Below, piece by piece: positions 19,714 through 29,122 of a stretch of DNA of 64,000 bases (positions are counted from its first letter, which is position 1; every line of letters begins with the position of its first letter). The DNA comes from Mycolicibacterium tusciae JS617 (lineage in GTDB: Bacteria > Actinomycetota > Actinomycetes > Mycobacteriales > Mycobacteriaceae). The DNA lies in NCBI RefSeq assembly GCF_000243415.2, contig NZ_KI912270.1, forward strand, positions 2,914,001 through 2,978,000, in the 5' to 3' direction. The position numbers were made by a program, and so were the translations under genes. Below the pieces are notes generated by a model. That model worked only from the letters and a program-made list of their open reading frames with translations. It ran no database searches and was not told the origin of the DNA.

Positions 19714-21396
19714 ATGGTCGACACCCTCGCCCGGTCTGACCAGAGTATCGACGCCAACCTGGCCACTCTCTCCAGGTTCGGGCGCATCTGGTTACTCACG
19801 GTCGCCGGCCTCGACGTGCTGCTGGTGATTTCCTCGATGGTCGCGCTCAACGCGGCCCTCCCCGACATCGCGGTGGAGACCGCCGCGACGCAGACGCAAC
19901 TCACCTGGATCGTGGACGGCTACACGCTGGTGCTGGCCTGCCTGCTCCTGCCCGCCGGTGCGATCGGCGACCGGTACGGAAGGCGGGGCGCACTGGTCGG
20001 CGGGCTGGCGATCTTCGCGGTGGCCTCAATCGCTCCCGTGTTCCTCGACAGTCCGGTCCAGATCATCCTTGCTCGCGCGCTCGCGGGAGTCGGAGCCGCG
20101 TTCGTCATGCCGGCGACGCTTTCCCTGTTGACTGCCGCCTTCCCAAAGAGCGAGCGCAACAAGGCCGTTGGCATCTGGGCCGGGGTCGCGAGCTCGGGCG
20201 CAATCGTCGGCTTCATGGGCACAGGCCTGCTGCTGCAGGTCTTTTCCTGGCAATCGATCTTCTACGCATTCACAGCGTCGGCCGTCGCCCTGATCATCTG
20301 TACGCTCACGATTCGGTCGTCACGCGACGAGACCGCGACGCCGATCGACGGAATCGGCGCGGTGCTGATCGGTTCGGCGGTCGCGGTTTTCGTGTTCGGT
20401 GTCGTGGAAGCACCGGTGCGCGGGTGGACGCATCCGGTCGTGTGGGGCTGCATGGTGGCGGGTGTCGGGCTCGCGGTCGCATTCGCGATGGTGGAACTGC
20501 GACGACGGCATCCCCTGCTGGATGTCCGGTTGTTCGCCAGACCCGATTTCGCCACCGGGTCGGTGGGTATCACGATCCTCTTCTTCGCCAACTTCGGCTT
20601 CTTCTTCATCGCGATGCAGTACCTGCAACTGGTTCTCGGCTACAGCCCGCTGGAGACGGCGTTCGCCCTCGCGCCGCTGGCCGTACCGATCATGATCCTC
20701 GGTGCGACGATGCATCTGTATCTCCCGAAGATCGGCCTCAGGACCGCCGTCGCGCTGGGCCTGTTTCTCATCGGAGCCGGGCTCTTCCTGATGCGCTACC
20801 TCGATGCCGGGAGTTCATACCTGGATCTAGTATGGCCGCTGCTGATCACCAGTGCCGGTATCGGGCTCTGCGTCGCGCCGACCACGTCCGCGATCATGAA
20901 CGCTGTCCCGAACGAGAAGCAGGGCGTCGCGTCGGCGGTCAACGACACCACGCGTGAGGTCGGCGCCGCTGTCGGTATCGCCGTCGCAGGCTCGGTTCTG
21001 GCAGCGCAATACGGCACCGTGCTCGCCCCTGCGCTGGTCGGCTTCCCCGAACAGATACGCGCCGGCGCATTGGAATCCCTTGCCAATGCGCTCGCCATTG
21101 CCGAGCAGATGGGCCCGCAGGGCGCACGCTTGGCAGACCTCGCGACGTCCGCCTTCATCGACTCCATGAGCCTGTCTCTACTTGTGCTGGCGATCGTGTT
21201 GGCACTCGCGGCCGCCTTCGTCGCGGTCTGGGCTCCGGGCCGCGACGGCCGGCAGTCCAGCCTCGTGCGACGGATCAAGGCGCGGTGGTCGACCTCAGAC
21301 GACGAACTCAGCGGCCCGGTGACCGACCATGACGATGGTGGCGTGAGGGCCCCGGCTGGGGATGGCGGGAAGCACCGAGCCGTCGACCACCCATAG
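19714..21396 (+). CDS. MFS drug/proton antiporter, DHA2 (EmrB/QacA) type
   Basis: The 560-residue protein has about 14 membrane segments, with WIVDGYTLVLACLLLPAGAI near residues 68-87 and GDRYGRRGAL, the DHA2 motif A variant. It should export drugs or other amphiphiles with proton antiport. The divergent TetR gene and tandem operators resemble well-known efflux pairs. The last 30 or so residues are hydrophilic (TSDDELSGPVTDHDDGG) and overlap the end of mftG on the other strand by 102 bases, so the native stop may have been lost. Confidence 0.9.
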   Translation: MVDTLARSDQSIDANLATLSRFGRIWLLTVAGLDVLLVISSMVALNAALPDIAVETAATQTQLTWIVDGYTLVLACLLLPAGAIGDRYGRRGALVGGLAIFAVASIAPVFLDSPVQIILARALAGVGAAFVMPATLSLLTAAFPKSERNKAVGIWAGVASSGAIVGFMGTGLLLQVFSWQSIFYAFTASAVALIICTLTIRSSRDETATPIDGIGAVLIGSAVAVFVFGVVEAPVRGWTHPVVWGCMVAGVGLAVAFAMVELRRRHPLLDVRLFARPDFATGSVGITILFFANFGFFFIAMQYLQLVLGYSPLETAFALAPLAVPIMILGATMHLYLPKIGLRTAVALGLFLIGAGLFLMRYLDAGSSYLDLVWPLLITSAGIGLCVAPTTSAIMNAVPNEKQGVASAVNDTTREVGAAVGIAVAGSVLAAQYGTVLAPALVGFPEQIRAGALESLANALAIAEQMGPQGARLADLATSAFIDSMSLSLLVLAIVLALAAAFVAVWAPGRDGRQSSLVRRIKARWSTSDDELSGPVTDHDDGGVRAPAGDGGKHRAVDHP

Positions 21397-22725
21397 CCCG
21401 TCGACACCGCGCACCCGGCAGTGCGCATCCACCACCGCCGCCACGTCGTCGTCGCGCCCCATCGGCGCTGTGCCGCAGAGATGTTGCGAAGTCGACCACG
21501 ACGCGGTCGCACCCTTCACGTGTGCGCCTGCCAGTTCCCGCGCGAGTTCGGTGCCTGCGCTTAGGGCTGCGACGTCAGCGGGCTCACGGTCATACCGATG
21601 CTCGATGGTGGGTAGAACATCGGGATCGGCCGACGAAAGTCGCACCCTTCCGCGCGATCTCGGGCGCATCAGAGCCACCCCGATGTGTGGATGATCGCCC
21701 GGATCGTCGCGGCTGCCACTCACCATCGCACCGAACCCTGCTGTGTAGGGCCGGATTTCGAGCGCATTGTCAGTGGTGAGCGTCGCCTCCAATGGCGGAA
21801 GGCCGTGGGTCTCCGTCCAGTCCACCGGCAGCACCCATTCGGGGTGATCCGCCGACGCCATGCCGACCGGTAGGTCCACCACCACGGGTACCCCCGCAGC
21901 GCTCAGCGTCTGCTGCGGGCCGATGCCCGACAGCATCAGCAGATGCGCCGATCCGATAGCACCGGCCGACAGGACGATTCGGTCCGCGGTCAGGTCGGCG
22001 GGTCCGCCGAGCCCCACGCACTCCACCCCTACCGCCCGCCCGCCGACGATCTTGATCCGTCGGACCCGGGTGTCGGTCAGCACCGTGAGTCCGGCGCGAT
22101 CCATCGCGGGTTTCAGGTAGGCCCCACCCGGGCCGACCCGCGTTCCACCGTTGATGTTCAGCGGTACCGCACCGACGCCCGGCGGTAGTGGCGAGTCCGG
22201 CGTCGATCCGTTGAGGTCCTCGATCCACCGATAGCCCGCCGCTATCGCGGCATCCACGAAAGTCGCCGTACAACCGTCGAATTCGGCGACTCGTTGAATC
22301 ATGATGGGGCCGGCATCACCGTGCAGAGCACCCTTGAAGTCGACATCGGTCTCGATTGCCACGAAGTGCGGAAGCACGTCGGCCCACGCCCATCCCGGCA
22401 TCGACCACCCGTCGAAGTCCGACGGTAGTCCGCGGCAGAAGTAGCCACCGTTTACCGCACCGGATCCGCCGACCACCGCACCCCTCATGATCTGTGCGTG
22501 CCGTTCGGGGTCGTCGGTCAGCATCGTGGGATAGCGCCGCACCACTGAGCTGGCGGTGCCGATCGGCAGCCGCAGGCCGTCGCTGATCTGGGTCAGCACC
22601 TGGGGGTCGGCGGGCCCGGGGCCGGCTTCCACGACGGTGACCCGACAGCTCGAATCCGCCGAAAGCCGTTCCGCTAATACAGATCCGGCGCTACCAGCGC
22701 CGATGATCAGCACATCGCTGTGCAA
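21295..22725 (-). CDS. mftG: Mycofactocin system GMC oxidoreductase
   Basis: This flavoprotein of about 476 residues begins with the FAD-binding DVLIIGAGSAGSVLAERLS and has GGSGAVNGGYFCRGLPSDF, the GMC signature region, plus a C-terminal WSTSQHLCGTAPMG carrying an active-site histidine. MftG is known to pass electrons from reduced mycofactocin toward the respiratory chain. I chose the TTG at 22725, right before HSDVLIIG, because it places the Rossmann motif at the N-terminus and lies nine bases past the mftF stop; the ribosome-binding site is weak, so the start is uncertain. It is the last gene of the mft operon. Confidence 0.9.
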   Translation of the reverse strand: MHSDVLIIGAGSAGSVLAERLSADSSCRVTVVEAGPGPADPQVLTQISDGLRLPIGTASSVVRRYPTMLTDDPERHAQIMRGAVVGGSGAVNGGYFCRGLPSDFDGWSMPGWAWADVLPHFVAIETDVDFKGALHGDAGPIMIQRVAEFDGCTATFVDAAIAAGYRWIEDLNGSTPDSPLPPGVGAVPLNINGGTRVGPGGAYLKPAMDRAGLTVLTDTRVRRIKIVGGRAVGVECVGLGGPADLTADRIVLSAGAIGSAHLLMLSGIGPQQTLSAAGVPVVVDLPVGMASADHPEWVLPVDWTETHGLPPLEATLTTDNALEIRPYTAGFGAMVSGSRDDPGDHPHIGVALMRPRSRGRVRLSSADPDVLPTIEHRYDREPADVAALSAGTELARELAGAHVKGATASWSTSQHLCGTAPMGRDDDVAAVVDAHCRVRGVDGLWVVDGSVLPAIPSRGPHATIVMVGHRAAEFVV

Positions 22726-22733
22726 GGCGGGCT

Positions 22734-24146
22734 TCAGGTCCGAATCTGGGGCTTGAGCGCGCCGACATGCCGCTCGCGCACGACTCCGGCCCACAAGCCT
22801 GCGCCGTAGGCCATGTCATCGAGCCGCTTCAGCAGGACGTACGTGAGCAGTCCGACCGGTTTCGTGTCATCGTCGCCGTTGCCGTTGCGGGTGATCCAGT
22901 CGGCCACCCCGTCGACGATGGCGGCCACCAGCACCACCTGGCGGCATCGTCGCGACAGCAGAGCCGCGACGAACGCGACAGGCCAGTAGTGGCGGCAGAT
23001 GGCGGACGCCAGCTGTAGCGCTGCGGACCACAGTCCGTGGGCGGCGACCACAGCCACTTCCTTCGGCTCGGTCTCCACGGTGGACAGCGACCTCGCGATG
23101 CGACGGCCGGTGATCGCGGCGACCACCACCGACGCCAGATAACCGATGCTCGATCCCATCGCCATCAGCATCCAGGCCACCAGCGTCCATCCCGAGATGA
23201 CGAGTGGTGCGGTCTTACCGGGATGCCGAACCGAAAGCGGCGCAGCGGACTCTCCATAGAAAGACTTGCGCGACAACCATTCTCGCAGGTGCGTGCGGTG
23301 GTCGTGAGCGACCAGTGCGACGGGTTCGTAACGAAGCCGAGCGCCCGCCTCGATCAGCCTCCAGCACAGGTCGACGTCTTCGCCAGACTTGAGCGTCTCG
23401 TCGAAACCACCGAGTTCCTTGAGGACAATGCTGCGGCAGATGATCGCGGCGCTGGGAACATACGCGACGGTTCCGAAGGGCACCACGGGCGCCTCGCGCA
23501 TGCCGAGATCGAGGGAGGACCTCACGGCTTCGTACCGCGCCACCAGGTTCTCCGGCTCGCGTAGGCCGATGATTCGTGGTGCGACCAGCGCCACCGCGGG
23601 ATCGCAGAAGTGGCCGAGCAGCGCCTCCAGCCACCCGCGTCGCGGTACCACGTCGGAGTCGAGGAACGCGATGTAGTCCGTGTGGCACGCCGCCATGCCG
23701 GTGTTGCGGGCAGCGGCCGGCCCCTTACTCCGTTCGTGTCGCAGGATCTGAACGTCGCTGTACATCTGGGCGAAGTCGGCTTGCTGAACCGGCGAAGCCG
23801 ATCCATCATCGACGACGACGATGCGCATGCCACGAAGGGCTGCTACCAGTCTGCGAAGACCAGAGATGTTGTCCCGCACAGGAATAACGACCGTCACATC
23901 TCGATGTGATGGCCCAGTCGCAGGCCGCGGATGCGCAACCGTCGCATCCAGCAGTGTGCGGGCCAACTGCGCACTGATCGCGTCGTGGACCTCGAGCCGC
24001 CCGCCGGTGAGCATGGTCTGCGCCGCGGGAGCAAGTCTCAGCAGTCGCGTGGGCGACCCGCCGAGTAACGCGGAGCCCTCGCCGAGGACCTTCACCCGGC
24101 GATCCACCTGGACCGCGAAGCCGTCGGGCAGTCGTGGTCCGGTCAT
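22734..24146 (-). CDS. mftF: Mycofactocin glycosyltransferase
   Basis: The 470-residue protein has a GT2 domain: [10 protein letters not shown] near 84-93, [27 protein letters not shown] with the catalytic-type DSD, and [20 protein letters not shown]-terminal hydrophobic stretches (about 315-345) suggest membrane association. MftF adds beta-1,4-linked glucose units to the mycofactocin precursor. The start overlaps the mftE stop by ATGA. Confidence 0.95.
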   Translation of the reverse strand: MTGPRLPDGFAVQVDRRVKVLGEGSALLGGSPTRLLRLAPAAQTMLTGGRLEVHDAISAQLARTLLDATVAHPRPATGPSHRDVTVVIPVRDNISGLRRLVAALRGMRIVVVDDGSASPVQQADFAQMYSDVQILRHERSKGPAAARNTGMAACHTDYIAFLDSDVVPRRGWLEALLGHFCDPAVALVAPRIIGLREPENLVARYEAVRSSLDLGMREAPVVPFGTVAYVPSAAIICRSIVLKELGGFDETLKSGEDVDLCWRLIEAGARLRYEPVALVAHDHRTHLREWLSRKSFYGESAAPLSVRHPGKTAPLVISGWTLVAWMLMAMGSSIGYLASVVVAAITGRRIARSLSTVETEPKEVAVVAAHGLWSAALQLASAICRHYWPVAFVAALLSRRCRQVVLVAAIVDGVADWITRNGNGDDDTKPVGLLTYVLLKRLDDMAYGAGLWAGVVRERHVGALKPQIRT

Positions 24147-24883
24147 GTCAGCATGCCGTTCCGGTCAGGAGTCCACCGGGTCACGCGCCGCAAACAGCCG
24201 TCGACCATCTCTGTGAAGATGCGCGTGCCTTCCTCTGCGGTAGCCGTCGTGGGATCACCGAGAATCCCCACTTCACTGACCGCGGCGATTCCTCCTTGGC
24301 GCAGTGCGGGCATCAGCTGTCCCAGCGGTGCCCTGTTGCCCGCAACCCGCTCGTCAATCCAGACGTCAGCTGGCGAAATATGTAGCAATACAGAGGTTTC
24401 AGTGTGACCGGCATGTGCGTCGGCGTTTTCCGCGCTGCAGACGCACCAGCCCACATCGCGGCCCTCGTACCGAAGCAACGCAGCGGCCGCAGCCAGCGCT
24501 TCCACATTGCCTCCGTGCCCATTGACGAAGACGAGGCGCGACGCCCAGCGCGACGCGGACCGGCCCAACTCGACCAGCAACAGACGCAGCGCGGAAGTGC
24601 CGATCGAGACGGTCCCGCTGAAATCCTCGTGCTCACCGCTGGCGCCGTACCCGATAACGGGAGCGACCAGCCATTTCAATTCATCACCGCCGAGCCGGCC
24701 GACCAGTGCGCGGGAGACGGCGGTCGCGATGCGGGTATCGGTGTCCAGCGGCAGGTGGGGCCCATGCTGTTCGGTGGAACCGACCGGGACGATCACTGCT
24801 GATGACGTGCTCTGCAGCTGCCTCGACGTTGCGCTCGCGAGCTCGCTTCCAGAAGGCACAGGCCGATGGTAGGCCGAATTCAC
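24143..24883 (-). CDS. mftE: Mycofactocin precursor peptidase (creatininase family)
   Basis: A GTG start at 24883 gives 246 residues. Creatininase-family metal-binding motifs are clear: [31 protein letters not shown] and AHAGHTETS. MftE cuts the modified MftA and releases the C-terminal Val-Tyr derived piece. Unlike the other mft genes it does not abut its upstream neighbour: 133 bases, including a small hairpin, separate it from mftD. A longer version to 24955 is possible but lacks support. Confidence 0.93.
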   Translation of the reverse strand: MNSAYHRPVPSGSELASATSRQLQSTSSAVIVPVGSTEQHGPHLPLDTDTRIATAVSRALVGRLGGDELKWLVAPVIGYGASGEHEDFSGTVSIGTSALRLLLVELGRSASRWASRLVFVNGHGGNVEALAAAAALLRYEGRDVGWCVCSAENADAHAGHTETSVLLHISPADVWIDERVAGNRAPLGQLMPALRQGGIAAVSEVGILGDPTTATAEEGTRIFTEMVDGCLRRVTRWTPDRNGMLT

Positions 24884-24992
24884 CTGGTGTGCGCCAATTG
24901 TTGGCGCATGCGCAGCTATTGATTTCAGAAACTTGCGCGAATGCCGACCACTCATTCACGCCAGCCCCCTGAGCCACGCCTGTACCAGGAAG

Positions 24993-25009
24993 GGCGGGTG
25001 ACTCCCGCC
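24993..25009. other. Short GC hairpin between mftD and mftE
   Basis: GGCGGG-TGACT-CCCGCC forms a 6-bp stem with a 5-base loop eight bases beyond the mftD stop. There is no U-run on the minus strand, so it is more likely a processing or attenuation structure than a full terminator. Confidence 0.4.
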
Positions 25010-25016
25010 GTCCGCG

Positions 25017-26210
25017 TCAGACGGTCGGGTTACCAGGCACGCCGAGTGCCCGGGCGAACCCTTCAGGTACCAGCACGTCGTCGGCGCAGAGGTCGTGCAC
25101 CGACGAGTGACCAAGCCCCATGAGGGCCGAGTCGATGCCGCCCCGGAGAACGTCGAGCACATTCTCGACGCCCGCCTGACCGTTTGCCGCCAGACCCCAG
25201 AGATAGGCCCGTCCGATCATCACAGCGCGTGCGCCGAGAGCCACGGCCTTGACCACGTCGCTGCCCCGCCGGATGCCACCGTCGAGAAGCACCTCTACCT
25301 CGTCGCCGACCGCGGCCGCGATCGCGGGCAGTGCCCGTATCGACGCCGGCGTGCCGTCCAGGTTGTTGCCGCCGTGGTTGGACACCGAGATTGCCGAAAC
25401 ACCCGCATCTACAGCACGTTTCGCATCGTCGACCCGCATCACGCCTTTGAGCATGAACGGACCGCCCCCAAGCTCGCGCAGCCAGGAAATGTCCTCCCAG
25501 GTCGGCGGTGGGGTACCCATCCATTCGCCGTAGGCCGCGAAGAACGGCGGGCCGCTCTCGCCACGGGCCGCCTGGTTGGGCACCCGCAGGTTCGGTGGAC
25601 GCATGGTCTTGGCCCACTGCAGCAACCACCTCGGCCTACTCAGACCCTCCGGCAGCATTCGCACAGCGGTGCGCAGATCCATCTGCTCGGGGATCTTCGG
25701 GCTACCCCAGTCGCGGCCGTGCGAGAAGCTCCAGTCGGTGGTGACGATCAGTCCCACCGCTCCGGCTTCGCGTGCCCGCTCCACCCGAGCCGCGATCGCA
25801 TCCCGCCCGCCGAGCCAGTACACCTGGAAGAAGAGCTTGGGGTTGGCCTCGATGACCTCTTCGATCGGCTTGCTGGCGAACGACGACAGGCCCATCGCGG
25901 TGCCACGCGCGGCCGCGGCCCGTGCCACTGCGGTCTCGCCGTCGGGATGGACGGCCTGCACACCCGTCGGCGAGATCACGACGGGCATCGAAATCTCTTG
26001 ACCCATTACGGTTGTCGCGAGATCGCGCTTCTCGGTCGCGCCGATGACATGCGGTGCGAATCCGAGTTCGGCGAAGGCGTCGACGTTGTCGGCGATGGTG
26101 ACGCCCCGCTCGCTGGCGCCCAGCAGCGCCGAATACGCCGACTTGGGGAGCCGCTTCTTGGCCTTCTCCTGGGCGAAGGCGACGGTCTCGAACCAGGTAT
26201 CTCGTGCCAT
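25017..26210 (-). CDS. mftD: Mycofactocin deaminase-oxidase, FMN-dependent alpha-hydroxyacid dehydrogenase family
   Basis: The start at 26210 lies three bases past the mftC stop and gives 397 residues. The FMN-barrel marks are MPVVISPTGVQAVHPDGETA near the N-terminus and the C-terminal SVSNHGGNNLDG, LLDGGIRRGSDVVKAVALGA, and GRAYLWGLA. MftD converts the cyclised AHDP product of MftE to the redox-active alpha-keto form, premycofactocin. Confidence 0.95.
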   Translation of the reverse strand: MARDTWFETVAFAQEKAKKRLPKSAYSALLGASERGVTIADNVDAFAELGFAPHVIGATEKRDLATTVMGQEISMPVVISPTGVQAVHPDGETAVARAAAARGTAMGLSSFASKPIEEVIEANPKLFFQVYWLGGRDAIAARVERAREAGAVGLIVTTDWSFSHGRDWGSPKIPEQMDLRTAVRMLPEGLSRPRWLLQWAKTMRPPNLRVPNQAARGESGPPFFAAYGEWMGTPPPTWEDISWLRELGGGPFMLKGVMRVDDAKRAVDAGVSAISVSNHGGNNLDGTPASIRALPAIAAAVGDEVEVLLDGGIRRGSDVVKAVALGARAVMIGRAYLWGLAANGQAGVENVLDVLRGGIDSALMGLGHSSVHDLCADDVLVPEGFARALGVPGNPTV

Positions 26211-26212
26211 GA

Positions 26213-27421
26213 CTACACCGGGCTTTCGTTGCACAGCCGGGCCGGAGGCTTTGTCAATAATTTCAGCATGACCGGGCCACTACGTGAGTGATCGACGCTG
26301 GACTTGGGCTTGACGCGGTCGGCGGCCAACGCCGACGCACCGTAGCCCTGCACGCACTCAGGGTCCGGACCATCCATCGGCAATCCGGTGAAGAACTTGG
26401 CGGCCATACAACCGCCGCGGCAGCTGTCGTAGTGTCCGCAGCTGCTGCAGGCTCCGGCCGACTGCGGTTCGCGCAGCTCGCGGAACAGCGGCGCGTTCTT
26501 CCACACACTGTCAAAACCGTTATCGGTCAAGATGTTTCCGGCAAGAAAGCGGTCATGAATGGCGAACGGGCACGCATACACGTCGCCGACCGGGTCAATG
26601 AGGCAGACCACGCGGCCGGCACCACACAGATTCAGACCTGCCAGTGCGCCAGGTTCACCGAGCCCGGACAGGTGAAAGAACGAATCGCCGGTGAGCACGC
26701 CATCGCCGTTGGCCACCAGCCAGTTGTACAGCTGCACCTGCTGCTCCGCGGTGGGATGCAGTTCATCCCACACGTCGGCGCCGCGTCCCGATGGCCGCAG
26801 TCGGGTGATCCGCAGCGTGGCGCCGTAACGCGCTGCGAGCGCGGCGAAGTCGTCAAGCTGGTCGACGTTGTTGCGAGTCACCACAACTGAGATCTTGGCG
26901 TCCTTGAAGCCCGCGTCGGCGAGGTTCTCCAGGGCCCGGATCGCCATCGCGAAAGACCCCACGCCTCTGACTGCATCGTTGACTTCCGCCGTCGCACCGT
27001 CCAGCGAGATCTGGACATCGACGTAGTCACTGGCCGCCAGGCGCGCCGCCACCTCTTTCGTGATGCGCACGCCGTTGGTGGAGAACTTGACACCGACGTG
27101 GTGGGCGGTGGCGTAGTCGACGAGCTCCCAGAAGTCCGACCGCACAGTCGGTTCCCCGCCGCCGATGTTCACGTAGAACACCTGCATGCGCTCGAGTTCG
27201 TCGATGATGTCTTTGCACTGCTGGGTGGTCAGCTCGCGGGGATCGCGCTTGCCCGACGAGGAAAGGCAGTGCACGCAAGCCAGGTTGCATGCGTAAGTCA
27301 GCTCCCATGTCAGACATATCGGCGCATCCAGGCCGTGTTCGAACTGCTCGATCAGCCGTGGAACGGGCTGGACGGCAGGCGATTCGATTTCCGGCGCGGG
27401 CGCCGATTCGATGGTCGTCAT
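26213..27421 (-). CDS. mftC: Mycofactocin radical SAM maturase
   Basis: The 402-residue protein has the radical SAM cluster motif CNLACVHC with cysteines at 45, 49 and 52, and a C-terminal SPASM-type region with CSSCGHYDSCRGGC for auxiliary iron-sulfur clusters. MftC decarboxylates the C-terminal tyrosine of MftA and crosslinks it to the adjacent valine, with MftB as peptide chaperone. The start overlaps the mftB stop (ATGA). Confidence 0.97.
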   Translation of the reverse strand: MTTIESAPAPEIESPAVQPVPRLIEQFEHGLDAPICLTWELTYACNLACVHCLSSSGKRDPRELTTQQCKDIIDELERMQVFYVNIGGGEPTVRSDFWELVDYATAHHVGVKFSTNGVRITKEVAARLAASDYVDVQISLDGATAEVNDAVRGVGSFAMAIRALENLADAGFKDAKISVVVTRNNVDQLDDFAALAARYGATLRITRLRPSGRGADVWDELHPTAEQQVQLYNWLVANGDGVLTGDSFFHLSGLGEPGALAGLNLCGAGRVVCLIDPVGDVYACPFAIHDRFLAGNILTDNGFDSVWKNAPLFRELREPQSAGACSSCGHYDSCRGGCMAAKFFTGLPMDGPDPECVQGYGASALAADRVKPKSSVDHSRSGPVMLKLLTKPPARLCNESPV

Positions 27422-27705
27422 TTCAGCACCAACATTCTCGATTGAGCGAGCACGCGGAGCGCGTGGAGGTAAGGGGCCTGCTGCGCGTCATCCACTCCTG
27501 CGGCGCGACAGGCGGACCGGACGTCGGGGTGGTCAGCCAAGAAGTTGACCACCTCGACGATTGTCCGGTTCTTCAGGAAGGACAGCTTGCGCGTACCGAA
27601 GTGATACAGCAGCGCACCGAACGGCTCGGGCCGCACGGCCACCTGAGGGTGAAGCCGCCAGCTGAGGTCGGGATCGAACGCAACATCCGTCGCGGTCTCA
27701 GCCAT
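27418..27705 (-). CDS. mftB: Mycofactocin peptide chaperone (RRE protein)
   Basis: With the ATG at 27705 the product has 95 residues; a GTG at 27717 would add four. It shows the PqqD-like RRE pattern: DPDLSWRLHPQVAVRPEPFG, LLYHFGTRKLSFLKN, and a C-terminal winged-helix part. MftB binds the MftA precursor and delivers it to MftC. It begins about 15 bases after the mftA stop. Confidence 0.95.
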   Translation of the reverse strand: MAETATDVAFDPDLSWRLHPQVAVRPEPFGALLYHFGTRKLSFLKNRTIVEVVNFLADHPDVRSACRAAGVDDAQQAPYLHALRVLAQSRMLVLK

Positions 27706-27719
27706 AGACGAGGCCACGT

Positions 27720-27827
27720 TCAGTAAACCCCGCACATCCCGTCGATCGACACCTCTTCGACCAGGATCTCGGTGACGAGCTCATCGTCCGATGTGGTCGC
27801 AGCCTCTGCTGTCTGATTCGGCTCCAC
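27720..27827 (-). CDS. mftA: Mycofactocin precursor peptide
   Basis: This 35-residue peptide ends in the invariant IDGMCGVY, preceded by [11 protein letters not shown]. The final Val-Tyr is the part turned into mycofactocin; the rest is the leader for MftB. A GTG start at 27827 is given; another in-frame GTG nine bases upstream (27836) sits close to an AAGG and could equally be used. Confidence 0.95.
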   Translation of the reverse strand: MEPNQTAEAATTSDDELVTEILVEEVSIDGMCGVY

Positions 27828-27851
27828 TATCCGCACCTTTCCTTGACGGGG

Positions 27852-27873
27852 TCTCGACAAACTGTGATCGAGA
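27852..27873. promoter_or_regulatory. Possible MftR operator
   Basis: In the 104-base gap between the divergent mftA and mftR starts, TCTCGA and TCGAGA flank a 10-base spacer as an inverted repeat. The site could control both promoters. An AATAAT on the plus strand at 27879-27884 may be the mftR -10 box. Confidence 0.35.
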
Positions 27874-27931
27874 TCGCAATAATATGGCATCGAGTGCCAG
27901 AATGAAAGCCGACCCTCGAAAAGGAGCGCAC

Positions 27932-28555
27932 GTGCACCCAGATTCCCAGCACCGCGTCGGCCGTCGACGGTCGACGAGCTGGGAACACATCAGCAATGTG
28001 GCCATCGATCTGTTCGCCGCGCGCGGGTTCGACGAGGTGAGCGTCGACGACGTCGCCGAAGCCGCGGGCATCGCGCGGCGCACGCTGTTCCGCTACTACC
28101 CGTCCAAGAACGCATTGCCCTGGGGCGACTTCGAGGCACACCTGGCCCTCATGCGCGACCTGCTCGCCGATCTGGACCCCGAGGTGGGCATCGACACTGC
28201 GCTTCGCACGGCGCTGTTGGCGTTCAACAATTTTGACGAAGCCGAGACCGCGCGACACCGACAGCGGATGCGGGTCATCCTTCAGACCGAAGCCCTCCAG
28301 GCCTACTCGATGACGATGTACGCGGGCTGGCGCGCGGTCGTTGTCGCATTCGTCGCACGCCGGGTGGGCATGAAGGAGGCCGACATCGTGCCACAGACGG
28401 TGGCGTGGACCATGCTCGGCGCGGCGCTGTCGGCCTACCAGCATTGGCTGGACGACGAGTCGGTGGCGCTTCCGCAGGCGCTCGGCGACGCCTTCGACAC
28501 CGTCAACGACGGGCTGAAGGCGCTGGAAAACCGTTCCCGTCGAAAAAATTCGTGA
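27932..28555 (+). CDS. mftR: Mycofactocin system TetR-family regulator
   Basis: The GTG at 27932, five bases after AAGGAG, gives 207 residues. The N-terminal helix-turn-helix reads [20 protein letters not shown] followed by [12 protein letters not shown], a form characteristic of MftR, whose known effector is long-chain acyl-CoA. It is divergent from mftA-G, as in other mycobacteria, and probably represses that operon. Confidence 0.92.
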   Translation: MHPDSQHRVGRRRSTSWEHISNVAIDLFAARGFDEVSVDDVAEAAGIARRTLFRYYPSKNALPWGDFEAHLALMRDLLADLDPEVGIDTALRTALLAFNNFDEAETARHRQRMRVILQTEALQAYSMTMYAGWRAVVVAFVARRVGMKEADIVPQTVAWTMLGAALSAYQHWLDDESVALPQALGDAFDTVNDGLKALENRSRRKNS

Positions 28556-28597
28556 TTAGGGCGTCGGAGTTCCGGTCCCCGCGGCGACGATAAGGGT

Positions 28598-29122
28598 GTG
28601 AGCGCCGAACCGGATGGCAACGACGCTCCGCGGAAGCTGCTGGCGATGTACGACGAATCGATGCCGGTCGTGTACGGGTACTTCGTCCGGCGCTGCAGCG
28701 ACCGCGGAACGGCCGAGGATCTGACGTCGGACACATTCCTGGCGGCGATGGACGCCGCGCGCAAGGATGTGCCGCCGCCGATGACGTTGCCGTGGCTGCT
28801 CGGAGTGGCACGCCACAAACTGGCCGACCACTACCGCCGTCGCCACGACCGATTCAGCGTCCCGGTCGCCGAGTTGCCCGAGCCCGTCGACGCGGGCGAC
28901 CACTGGGATGCCGAACTCGACCGCATCGTCGCGGAGAGCGTCATGGCCAGGCTGCCCGAGCAGCATCGCACCGTGCTGGCGTTGCGCTACATGGACGACT
29001 GTTCCGTGCCGGAGTGCGCGGAGCTGATCGGACGTACCGTGCACGCCACCGAGGCGCTGCTGGTGCGGGCGCGCCGAGCCTTCAGATCCCACTATCCGGA
29101 GCCGGAAGGAGGGAAGTCGTGA
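28598..29122 (+). CDS. ECF-type RNA polymerase sigma factor
   Basis: The 174-residue protein starts at GTG. Region 2 is YDESMPVVYGYFVRRCSDRG, then AEDLTSDTFLAAMDAAR; region 4 is LPEQHRTVLALRYMDDCSVP, then ECAELIGRTVHATEALLVRA. There is no N-terminal region 1, as expected for ECF sigma factors. The stop overlaps the GTG start of the VOC gene (GTGA), so the VOC protein is translationally coupled and may take the place usually held by an anti-sigma factor. No membrane anti-sigma gene is next to it. Confidence 0.92.
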   Translation: MSAEPDGNDAPRKLLAMYDESMPVVYGYFVRRCSDRGTAEDLTSDTFLAAMDAARKDVPPPMTLPWLLGVARHKLADHYRRRHDRFSVPVAELPEPVDAGDHWDAELDRIVAESVMARLPEQHRTVLALRYMDDCSVPECAELIGRTVHATEALLVRARRAFRSHYPEPEGGKS

